This document shows, in pieces, positions 27,193 to 35,160 of a stretch of DNA of 37,384 nucleotides. Position 1 is the stretch's first letter; each line of letters opens with the position of its first letter. The stretch is from Deltaproteobacteria bacterium (GTDB lineage Bacteria > Desulfobacterota > Desulfarculia > Adiutricales > Adiutricaceae): positions 1 through 37,384 of the forward strand of contig JAISWF010000069.1 in assembly GCA_031271165.1 (NCBI GenBank), given 5' to 3'. Below the pieces are notes generated by a model that was not told the origin of the DNA, did no database searches, and saw only the letters and a list, made by a program, of their open reading frames with translations. Both the position numbers and the translations under genes were made by a program.

Positions 27193-28170
27193 ATGCATTT
27201 TTTCGAAAGATTTTATTCTATCCTCAAGCCGGTGCTGGATGCCGTCTCTGGCCAAACGCCCACCCCGGTTTGGTCGGAATTGTCAAATTTGATCATCGGG
27301 CGCTTGCGGCAGGAGTGTGACCGGCCGTTGCCGCCTGATTTTGAGGCCGGTGAGGCCGAACTGGCCAGATTTCCGTTTTTGGCCTGGATTGACGAAGCAA
27401 TCTTGACCTCAGGGCGGTCCAAGGCCGAGGATTGGTATCGTTACGGGCTCTTGAGGTCCTACCGGGGAGTGTCCGAGGGCGGCGATCATTTTTTTGTCAA
27501 CTTGGAAAATATTCTCCGCAGCCGGGCCCGGGGCTTGGTCAGCGATACTGATTTAGCCAACAATGTCCGCACTGCTCTCATTGAGCCGGAATCTCACGAC
27601 CTAATCCTCCCTGGCCGAGTCAGGCTTTCCGGGCTCCCTGGGCTTTGGCTCAAACCAGGGGCAGGGCCCAATGCGGTAGTTGAGGAAATCTTAGACTGTT
27701 ATGCCATTTGCTTGCGAATGGGTTTTCGAGGGCGTCTGGCTGAGCCAGGCTACGCTGAGACCCGCCGAACGCTTTTGGAATTGGCCCGACTGCAGATCGA
27801 AACGGCCCGAAAATTACGGCCCATTAGGCCAGTTCCCATCAAGTCAATTCCCATCGAAACCGGGGCGGCTCTCCAGAGCGGAAAGTCAGTCTTGGTTGGG
27901 CAATCTGAGCTGATAAAAGGACCGAGCTACAGCAATAATATAGAGGGAAGTTTAAATAATAATTTTGAGGGCTTATCTTTTGATGCTCAGCGGGCTGGCC
28001 CAAGCGGCCGGGACAGTTCCCCCAGCGGCCAAGCCCGGTCGGTCCGGTCGGCTTGGTCGGCCCAACATGGTGGCCGAGGTTGGATTTTACTTTTTATTCT
28101 GGGACCAAGTTTGCTGACCGCTTATGTTTTTTATAAAAGCCTTATAATTATAGATAGTTTCCCCTTCTGA
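27193..28170 (+). CDS. tssL: T6SS inner-membrane protein TssL (DotU), C-tail TM, no OmpA-like domain
   Basis: 325 aa; 'FLAWIDEAILTSG...WYRYGLLRSYRGVSEGGDHFF' DotU-like; C-terminal TM 'GWILLFILGPSLLTAYVFYKSLIII'. Confidence 0.93.
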   Translation: MHFFERFYSILKPVLDAVSGQTPTPVWSELSNLIIGRLRQECDRPLPPDFEAGEAELARFPFLAWIDEAILTSGRSKAEDWYRYGLLRSYRGVSEGGDHFFVNLENILRSRARGLVSDTDLANNVRTALIEPESHDLILPGRVRLSGLPGLWLKPGAGPNAVVEEILDCYAICLRMGFRGRLAEPGYAETRRTLLELARLQIETARKLRPIRPVPIKSIPIETGAALQSGKSVLVGQSELIKGPSYSNNIEGSLNNNFEGLSFDAQRAGPSGRDSSPSGQARSVRSAWSAQHGGRGWILLFILGPSLLTAYVFYKSLIIIDSFPF

Positions 28171-28216
28171 ACAAAGCTTGGCTAAAACCGGTTTTTGATT
28201 TGGCCTGGCTTTGGGT

Positions 28217-28256
28217 GATCAGGCTAGGGTAACCACCCGGGAGCGTTAGCCTGATC
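28217..28256 (+). promoter_or_regulatory. Strong inverted repeat in tssL-tssM gap
   Basis: GATCAGGCTA (28217-28226) / TAGCCTGATC (28247-28256), with inner GGGT/ACCC. Confidence 0.65.
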
Positions 28257-28331
28257 CAAATTGTTTTAGCGGCCGCCTGATCCAGATTTCCTCTCCCCAA
28301 CTCCACCGCTTTTCCTGCTGAGAGGGCAGTT

Positions 28332-31300
28332 TTGAAAAAGTTTTTCCTGATTTTGACTTTAACTCTTTTAGCCGCCATCGTCGGCCTGGGCCTGATGTTT
28401 TTGGCTTGGCTTTTCCATTGGAGCATGTGGCTTGGCTCTCTGGGGCCGATTCTGTTTTTACTGCTGCCCGGGCTTTATATCCTCATCAGTCGGACTTTAG
28501 CCTGGCGGGAGAAAAAAATATACGAAAAAAGTGTGCTTAAGCGTGAAAGAGCCGTAGCTGGGCCGCTTGACAATGAGGAAGACTCCGAACTAGTCAAAAA
28601 ATGGGATGACGGCCTCAAGTCTGCCCAGGAGTTAATCCCTGGCGGAGTCAAATCAAATTTTCCCTGGTACATGATAATGGGGTCATCCGATAGCGGCAAA
28701 TCGTCGCTTTTGGCGGCCTCTGGTCTGGTCAATAACCCCGGCCGGGGTGACGCCAATTATGATCGGGTCGAATTTAAACCCAAGAGCGGTTATGACTTCG
28801 TTTTTTCCGAAAGCGGCGTTTTTTTAGACGTCGGCGGCAGCTTTCTTGACCAAACCGGGGCCGAGACTATCTCGGCCTCAAATCGCTGGACCAAATTAGT
28901 CGAGCTGATCGCTAAAACTCGGTCCCGGCGCGGACTGGCCGGGGTTATTGTTACTGTCCCGGCCGATCGTCTCAAGCCGGGCGGGGAAGCTCTGATCCAC
29001 GATTACGCCTGCCGGCTTCGCAACCGGCTGGCCAAGCTTACTTGGGGCTTAGACCGCAGTTTTCCGGTCTGGGTGGTGGTCACCAAAACCGACCTTTGTC
29101 CAGGACTTGGCCGGGCTCTGGCAATTTTAGAACGGAAGGGAACTTTAGCCGGCTCGGCCGCTGAGCCCAAGACTCTTTTTGGCGGACCTTTGGCTCACCT
29201 GGCGGCCGGCAATTTAGCCGCTGCCTCCAGAGACGCTATTTTGGATAATTTGGAAGAGCCCGGCGCCTTGGCCGATCTCCTGTCGGCTCCGGCTTCGGCG
29301 GCGGCTCTGGAGGCCCCGCTTAAGGTTTTTATGGAGGCCTTCAGCCAGGCCGTAGGGACCATTTCCCGTCCCCAGGTGACTGGAGTCTATTTTTGCCGGG
29401 TGGAAAAGGTTCACCAAGTGACGGCGGTGGAGTTTGGGCCCGAGAATGTGGTCGCAGCCGGAAAAGATTTGGTGGATGGGCACTCAGGGCTCCAGCCGGA
29501 GACCGGAAGCGGTTTTTCAGATGATGATCTGAGGTATCCAGCCGCGCCTTCGGTTATCATGATGCCCTCAACCGCCGGGTTCCGGCACAGTCAGAACTTA
29601 AAAAAGCTGCTGGGCCCGGTCCTGTCGTCCCATCACCCAATGGTCAAGCCCCTTAATCTTCCCGGCACGGTCAAGCAAAAAAAACTCGGCTGGGGGATCG
29701 CCCTTTACCTGTTGGTCCTTTTTATCATCTCGATTCTAATTTTGGTTAACGTCAGTCATAATCGGGCCATTAGTACAGCCGTAGCCTCGGCCCGTTCGAT
29801 GACCATCCCCCGCATCAACCTCGGCGAACTCGATTGGGCCTACGGCCAAAGCCGGCTCATTGACCGGCTCAATGCCACCGTTAAGGAGAGGTTTTGGCCG
29901 GGGCTTGGTCCTTACCGAGGGGGCGAGTTTATTGAGCATCTGACTTCTTCTTACCGCCGCGAGTTTGAGACGGTGACCGACAGCCTGGTTGACGGACTCG
30001 ACAGTCAATTAGGGTCGGCTAGTGATCGTCAGTCGCCAAATTTTACGTTGTCTCTGAGGCAATTGTTGTGGCTGTCCTCAGTTTTTCGTGAATTTTTGGA
30101 GGGCAATAAAGACAATTTGGGCCGGCTTTTTGAAGCCTTTCCGGCCTTAACGCCGGATTTTAATGGTCCCAGCCGCCGCTACTGGAACTTAGTCTACAGC
30201 GAGCTGCTTTGGGACTATCTGGGCCGTCAGCCTGACCGGGAAAAGATCCTCAAATATCTTAACCGGCTGGAACTCATCATAGCCCGGGGAGTACCCACGG
30301 GCAATGACGATAACCTCGACTGGCTTACTGGCTGGGTCGATAATCTCCCGGAGAGCCGGGCGGTGAGTTTGGCCAGCGGCCTTGATGGTTCGGTCTTGTC
30401 TAGGCTGGTCCGTCATGGAGCTTTGGCGGAATTAGCCCCCTCGTATACCGCTCGTGGTCGTCTGGTGGTCTTTGGAGCTCTCTCTCAGCTCCGGCGCCTT
30501 TACCGTTATCCCGAGGTTTTTGAAAACCGGGCCGAGGAATTTTCCCAGGCCTACGAACGGCGCTATCTGGGGTATTGGAAAGATTTTGCCAGAGCGTCGG
30601 TTGACGCCGGCCGGAATCTGGAAACCCCCAGTGAGCTGAAAATATTGTTAGACAATGCCATCCGCCTGCTCAATGAGAACCTGGAGGACTTTATGGGTCA
30701 GCCAGAGACACCAGCCTGGATCCTCAATTTGGAGCTGGAAACGGCTCAGGGACTGGTCCATCGGGAGGTCTCAAGAGAAGCCAAAAGTGACATTGGTGGG
30801 CTCTCGGGCTTGCTAGAGAGCGCCAATTCGCTCAGCGATGATTTAAGCGGCCTCAGAAAACTACTGGAGCCCGTTCACTATCAGGATGCCGAACTTTTAG
30901 GCCGGGTCATGGGAGGCTCTCAGCCGTACAAAGACTATCATGCGCTTTTGGAGACAATTACGGGGGCCATTTTCAATAAACCCGAAGATGCCATGGTCAT
31001 TGCAGCCGCCCACTTTGGGGGAGCAACTTTTGGCAATGCCGCTGAATCACCATTTTCTTTGGCCGAGACGGCTTTGCGCAGGTATCTGACATTTCAATAC
31101 TCAGATAATGATAACATCAACGATGACCCAATCCGGGATCTGGTTAGCGTTCAGCTGGTTGGGCTGAGGCGTCTATTGGTCAACAGGGCGGCTGAGACTT
31201 TGGGGCGCCACTGGGAAAACGAGGTCCGCTCTCCAGTTAGATTTATGACTGAGGGCGAAGCCCGAAGACGCTTATATGAGCCGGGTGGGTTAATTGACGT

Positions 31301-31901
31301 CTTTTTAGCTGAGCGAGCGGCGCCGTTTTTGAATCGGCATGGTGACATTTACACCTCGGCCGAGTGGGAGGGGATCCGTTTTCCCTTTACCTCAGAATTT
31401 CTAAGTCTGATCGCCGTCGGCCGCTCGGCGCTTAATCCGACTGAGACTTTGGAAGCCTCTTATGATACCCGAATTGATGTTCAAAATGTCAGCGTCAACC
31501 CCGGAGCCAAAGAAAAGCCGGAGAGCGTGATTATCACGCTAAAGGCCCCAGACGGGATTCAAAAGCTGGAAAACTATAACTTCCCCAGCAGCAAGGTTTT
31601 TAAATACGAACCCGGCAAATCCGGAGAGCTGACCATTGATATTTCTTTTCCGAGTTTGGCTTTGACCGTCGCTTACCCTGGTTTTGACGGGTTTGCTTTT
31701 TTCCTGCGCGATGCGTTTAGTGGTGAGTATATCTTGACCCCCGATGATTTTCCGACGCAGGCTGAGCGTCTCAGGCAAGAAGGCGTGGAAGCCATCACCA
31801 TCCGGATGGCGGTTGAAGGCGGACTTCCGATTTTAAGATTCGTCGATTTCGCCGAAGCTCCTGAGCTGCCGGTCAAAATCACCGATCCTGGGCTGATTTG
31901 A
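28332..31901 (+). CDS. tssM: T6SS inner-membrane ATPase-like protein TssM (IcmF)
   Basis: 1189 aa; N-terminal TMs, Walker A 'MIMGSSDSGKSSLLAASGL', 'FSESGVFLDVGG', third TM 'GIALYLLVLFIISILILVNV', C-terminal 'FPFTSEFLSLI' region. Confidence 0.95.
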   Translation: MKKFFLILTLTLLAAIVGLGLMFLAWLFHWSMWLGSLGPILFLLLPGLYILISRTLAWREKKIYEKSVLKRERAVAGPLDNEEDSELVKKWDDGLKSAQELIPGGVKSNFPWYMIMGSSDSGKSSLLAASGLVNNPGRGDANYDRVEFKPKSGYDFVFSESGVFLDVGGSFLDQTGAETISASNRWTKLVELIAKTRSRRGLAGVIVTVPADRLKPGGEALIHDYACRLRNRLAKLTWGLDRSFPVWVVVTKTDLCPGLGRALAILERKGTLAGSAAEPKTLFGGPLAHLAAGNLAAASRDAILDNLEEPGALADLLSAPASAAALEAPLKVFMEAFSQAVGTISRPQVTGVYFCRVEKVHQVTAVEFGPENVVAAGKDLVDGHSGLQPETGSGFSDDDLRYPAAPSVIMMPSTAGFRHSQNLKKLLGPVLSSHHPMVKPLNLPGTVKQKKLGWGIALYLLVLFIISILILVNVSHNRAISTAVASARSMTIPRINLGELDWAYGQSRLIDRLNATVKERFWPGLGPYRGGEFIEHLTSSYRREFETVTDSLVDGLDSQLGSASDRQSPNFTLSLRQLLWLSSVFREFLEGNKDNLGRLFEAFPALTPDFNGPSRRYWNLVYSELLWDYLGRQPDREKILKYLNRLELIIARGVPTGNDDNLDWLTGWVDNLPESRAVSLASGLDGSVLSRLVRHGALAELAPSYTARGRLVVFGALSQLRRLYRYPEVFENRAEEFSQAYERRYLGYWKDFARASVDAGRNLETPSELKILLDNAIRLLNENLEDFMGQPETPAWILNLELETAQGLVHREVSREAKSDIGGLSGLLESANSLSDDLSGLRKLLEPVHYQDAELLGRVMGGSQPYKDYHALLETITGAIFNKPEDAMVIAAAHFGGATFGNAAESPFSLAETALRRYLTFQYSDNDNINDDPIRDLVSVQLVGLRRLLVNRAAETLGRHWENEVRSPVRFMTEGEARRRLYEPGGLIDVFLAERAAPFLNRHGDIYTSAEWEGIRFPFTSEFLSLIAVGRSALNPTETLEASYDTRIDVQNVSVNPGAKEKPESVIITLKAPDGIQKLENYNFPSSKVFKYEPGKSGELTIDISFPSLALTVAYPGFDGFAFFLRDAFSGEYILTPDDFPTQAERLRQEGVEAITIRMAVEGGLPILRFVDFAEAPELPVKITDPGLI

Positions 31902-31911
31902 GGGATATTCA

Positions 31912-32544
31912 ATGAACGGCAGCATCTCCAGATATTTGACCGCGCTTTTGATTGTCTGGGCGGGCCTGATGTTTTTCGTTCTCCACTCATTGGGTGAGCC
32001 AGCCCAGCCGGTGCCCAGCCCGGTCGTTCGCCGTCCCCAACCTCAGCCCCCCAAGGCGGCGGAAGTGGCTCAGCCGGTGATCGTCAAAGAAGAACCTCCA
32101 GCACCTCTGGCGGTTTCGGAAGACGAATTAGATGGCTACCAGCCCTGTCCAGGGGGAAAAAGCCTGGGCCAGATGAATTTTAAATCTCTTGAGGGCCACT
32201 ATGACGGGCAAGGCCGGTTTGTGCTCAAAATCCCGTATCAGGGAACGGTGGGTCAATACCAGGTTTTAGAAGATCTAAGCCTGCCGAGGCCGGTCACGGC
32301 GGTTGATTTTCAAGGTCAAATCAGTGCCTCAGTCATCAAGTTTCAGGCCCCTTTGGAGCAAGGACCCGTTGGAGCGGTAATCATAGGTGATCATAAACGC
32401 TTTCACCGGATCAGTTTTAACTACCAGTCCCATTCGTCTCCCGTGGCGGTTGAGAAACAAATCGTCTGCCAGCCCGAGACCAGCACCGGAGGTGAGATTG
32501 CGATTCGGCTGACCTTTAGTCCAAGGACTTTGCCGACCCCATGA
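31912..32544 (+). CDS. Signal-anchored protein with shared C-terminal domain (copy A, no ImpA_N)
   Basis: 210 aa; N-terminal TM 'YLTALLIVWAGLMFFVLHSL', Pro-rich linker, then 'GHYDGQGRFVLKIPYQGTVGQYQVLEDLSLPRPVTAVDFQGQISASVIKFQAPLEQGPVGAVIIGDHKRFHRISFNYQ'. Confidence 0.85.
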   Translation: MNGSISRYLTALLIVWAGLMFFVLHSLGEPAQPVPSPVVRRPQPQPPKAAEVAQPVIVKEEPPAPLAVSEDELDGYQPCPGGKSLGQMNFKSLEGHYDGQGRFVLKIPYQGTVGQYQVLEDLSLPRPVTAVDFQGQISASVIKFQAPLEQGPVGAVIIGDHKRFHRISFNYQSHSSPVAVEKQIVCQPETSTGGEIAIRLTFSPRTLPTP

Positions 32545-33650
32545 CCGAGCCATTGATTGGCAGCCGGGCGGTCCGCAATATTGCCAAGTCAGCGACTCAG
32601 GCCTTGGCCGGTAATCGACCGGCTGGGGAAACAATTCGCGATGAGGAGAGGTTTTTAAAACTGCAAACCGAAATCGCCAGACGAAGCGGACCGGGGTCCA
32701 GTTCGGCCAGAGTCGACTGGGCTAAAGTTGTAGCCTTAAGCGGCTGGCTGCTTCGCGAGCGGGGCAAGGACCTTGTGGTCGCCGTTTGGCTGGCTTCAGG
32801 CCTGACTCGAACCGGGGGATTGGAAGGTCTGAGGGCTGGGGCGGAACTATTGGTGGTGATGTGCAGCCGTTTTTGGGCGACCATGACTCCGACCTGTCAA
32901 AGGTTAGGGCCCAGGCTGAGCTCTCTTCAGTGGTGGGCGGCGGAATCGGCTGAGTATTTAAAAGAAATGGCCCAGGAAAACTCCGGCGCTCTGCCGCCGC
33001 CTGGACCCTATAGGGCCATCATTAATCAACTGAAAAAACTGACTGTTTTTCTTGACCGTGCGGCCCCTGGGTGGGAGCCGGGGCTGGCTAACCTCATCGA
33101 AACATGTGAGGGCCTAAGGCGCAAACGCCGGCTTAAATTTCTGAAAAGAGTTCTGGTCTTTTTTTTACTGGTTTTCATTATGTTCGGAGCTCTTTTTTTA
33201 GACGTCCGTCCGGCCGCTGAACCGGTCTTTTTGCCGGCCGATGAATTGACCGGGTACGTCCAGCTGCCCCGGTCAAATGCTTCTGGCTGGGGCCTGATTA
33301 GCGATTGGGCCGGGCACTATGACAGTCAGGGACGGTTCATAGTTTGTCTGCCTTTAACTGGGAAAGCCGGCGCGGTCAAAGTCCGTAGCGATATGGCCGG
33401 ACGTTTTCCAGTCACCGCCGTTGATCTGACAGGCGATTATCATTTTAGGCAATCAACCTTCAAACCTTTCGAGCTGGGGCCGGTCAGTTTTTTGCGGCTG
33501 GGACGCCATGAGGGGTTTTTACGACTGAGCGTCAATTACGCTCAAGCAGTCAGGCCAGGTCAAGTCTCAGATGAAGTTGTTTTTTTTGAGGCCCCGGCTG
33601 GGGAGATAATGGTAGCTCTTCGGTTAACCTTTCGGCCGGAGGGAAGATGA
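32541..33650 (+). CDS. ImpA_N/TssA-like domain + TM + shared C-terminal domain (copy B)
   Basis: 369 aa; 'VDWAKVVALSGWLLRERGKDLVVAVWLASGLTRTGGLEGLRAGAELLVVMCSRFWATMTP'; TM 'VLVFFLLVFIMFGALFL'; 'GHYDSQGRFIVCLPLTGKAGAVKVRSDMAGRFPVTAVDLTGDY...GPVSFLRLGRHEGFLRLSVNYAQ'. Confidence 0.85.
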   Translation: MTEPLIGSRAVRNIAKSATQALAGNRPAGETIRDEERFLKLQTEIARRSGPGSSSARVDWAKVVALSGWLLRERGKDLVVAVWLASGLTRTGGLEGLRAGAELLVVMCSRFWATMTPTCQRLGPRLSSLQWWAAESAEYLKEMAQENSGALPPPGPYRAIINQLKKLTVFLDRAAPGWEPGLANLIETCEGLRRKRRLKFLKRVLVFFLLVFIMFGALFLDVRPAAEPVFLPADELTGYVQLPRSNASGWGLISDWAGHYDSQGRFIVCLPLTGKAGAVKVRSDMAGRFPVTAVDLTGDYHFRQSTFKPFELGPVSFLRLGRHEGFLRLSVNYAQAVRPGQVSDEVVFFEAPAGEIMVALRLTFRPEGR

Positions 33651-33705
33651 GAGCAGGGAGATTGAACTTTTTGGCCGAAAAGCAGTGAGGATAAAAAGAG
33701 AGGAA

Positions 33706-35160
33706 ATGAGGAAGCCATCATCAGATAAACCAAGGTCGGCAGAGGCTGGAAAAATAAATTCACCTCGGCATGACCCACGTTTTGAGCTAATTCGGGCCGA
33801 GATTAACCGCCCCGACAGTTTCAATGGCGATTCCTACGTCACCGACTGGGAGATAGTGGCCGATCTCTCGACGGCCTTGCTTAAGGAAAAAGGGCCGGAT
33901 TTATTAATCGGAGCTTTCCTGGGAGTAGGGTTGGTTCAAGTCTCGGGACTTTTGGGCCTTTTGGAGAGCTTAAGGGTCTTAACCGAGATGTGCGCTGAGC
34001 ATTGGCTGGATATGGAGCCGCCAGCGGAAAGAATCAGCGGACGGGAATCGATTATGGCCTGGTGGGAGAATAAAACCACCGCTGATCTCTCAGGACGCTG
34101 GGAGACATTGGCCGGCCGGCCTTTGGAGCAGTTATTTCAGGCTCAGCTCATTGAAGGTCTTGACAGTTTAGAAAGTGTGCTGCTTAAAAACTCACCTGAT
34201 TGGGGCCGCCGTTTTTGGACCCTAAGAAATCTTCTGGGTCGTTTGAAAGTAAAAGGCGAGGAGGCCGCCAATCTAAGTGATGACGAGCTCGGCCACGATT
34301 TTGGCGACGATTTTGATAAGGAGCTTTTAGCCTTGCCAGCGGCTTGCGTCCGGCGGCCGGTTAGCAAAGGCCGGAGGCTGTTTATCGGGGTGGGGGCAAT
34401 TGCTCTTATGCTCGGGTTGTACCACTGGAGCCAGAACACAGTTCTGCCCTGGTTAAATTATGGTCAGCCCCTTGACAGATTGATAACTTGGCGGCCGTCA
34501 CCTAATGGGGCCAGCGCTGAGAGCTGGAGCTCGGAGACGCCTGTGGCCGCAGTTTTGGTTGATGAGAGTGGCTACCGGCCAGCATTGACTTTGAGTTCAA
34601 ATGAATTTATTGTTCCCGGCGGTTGGGGGCCTCGGGGCGATCTTGGGGCGATGGCCATCCAGCCTTGCCCAGCCGCAGGCTCGGCTGGTTCTGGGATCGT
34701 GGGCGCCGCCTGGAATGAAGGTTACCTGGCCTCAGGCCACTGGCGGCTGGTTGTTCCCATTGAAGGAACCATCGGCTCCATCACCGCCCGTCACGATCTC
34801 AATCCCAAAGCCCCAGTCACGGCCATTGACGTTATCGGTCTCTACCGGCCCCAGCGGACGAGGCTGATAGCCGAGCCTGGGGGCCCGGTCGGAAAGATTG
34901 TCTTAGGGCTTCACCATGGTTTTATGAGGCTGGGCATCAATTACCAGACCAGCGCCGTTCCCAGCCAAGTCAGCGTCGTTGTGGGGTGCAGTTTGGTTAA
35001 AGCAACTAACGGCCTTAACGGCAGCGGGGCCTTGATAGTGGATTTGAGCTTTGATGTCAGCCGGGAGGAGTTAGCTCTTCAGACTCGCCCTGGATTAGGC
35101 CCGACCTCAGGTCAGGGTGACTTGAGCCGGCCCTCAAAAAGGGAGATTGACGGCGCATGA
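33706..35160 (+). CDS. ImpA_N/TssA-like domain + TM + shared C-terminal domain (copy C)
   Basis: ATG 33706 preceded by AGAGAGG (alternative GTG 33685); 'TDWEIVADLSTALLKEKGPDLLIGAFLGVGLVQVSGLLGLLESLRVLTEMCAEHWLDMEPP'; TM 'LFIGVGAIALMLGLYHW'; 'GHWRLVVPIEGTIGSITARHDLNPKAPVTAIDVIGLY...GPVGKIVLGLHHGFMRLGINYQ'. Confidence 0.85.
   Translation: MRKPSSDKPRSAEAGKINSPRHDPRFELIRAEINRPDSFNGDSYVTDWEIVADLSTALLKEKGPDLLIGAFLGVGLVQVSGLLGLLESLRVLTEMCAEHWLDMEPPAERISGRESIMAWWENKTTADLSGRWETLAGRPLEQLFQAQLIEGLDSLESVLLKNSPDWGRRFWTLRNLLGRLKVKGEEAANLSDDELGHDFGDDFDKELLALPAACVRRPVSKGRRLFIGVGAIALMLGLYHWSQNTVLPWLNYGQPLDRLITWRPSPNGASAESWSSETPVAAVLVDESGYRPALTLSSNEFIVPGGWGPRGDLGAMAIQPCPAAGSAGSGIVGAAWNEGYLASGHWRLVVPIEGTIGSITARHDLNPKAPVTAIDVIGLYRPQRTRLIAEPGGPVGKIVLGLHHGFMRLGINYQTSAVPSQVSVVVGCSLVKATNGLNGSGALIVDLSFDVSREELALQTRPGLGPTSGQGDLSRPSKREIDGA

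Noticed and set aside
31912-32544. Copy A as TagO/VasI-type T6SS lipoprotein
   Set aside because: No lipobox and no recognised VasI motifs; better explained by the domain shared with the next two genes. A profile search is needed to exclude it formally.
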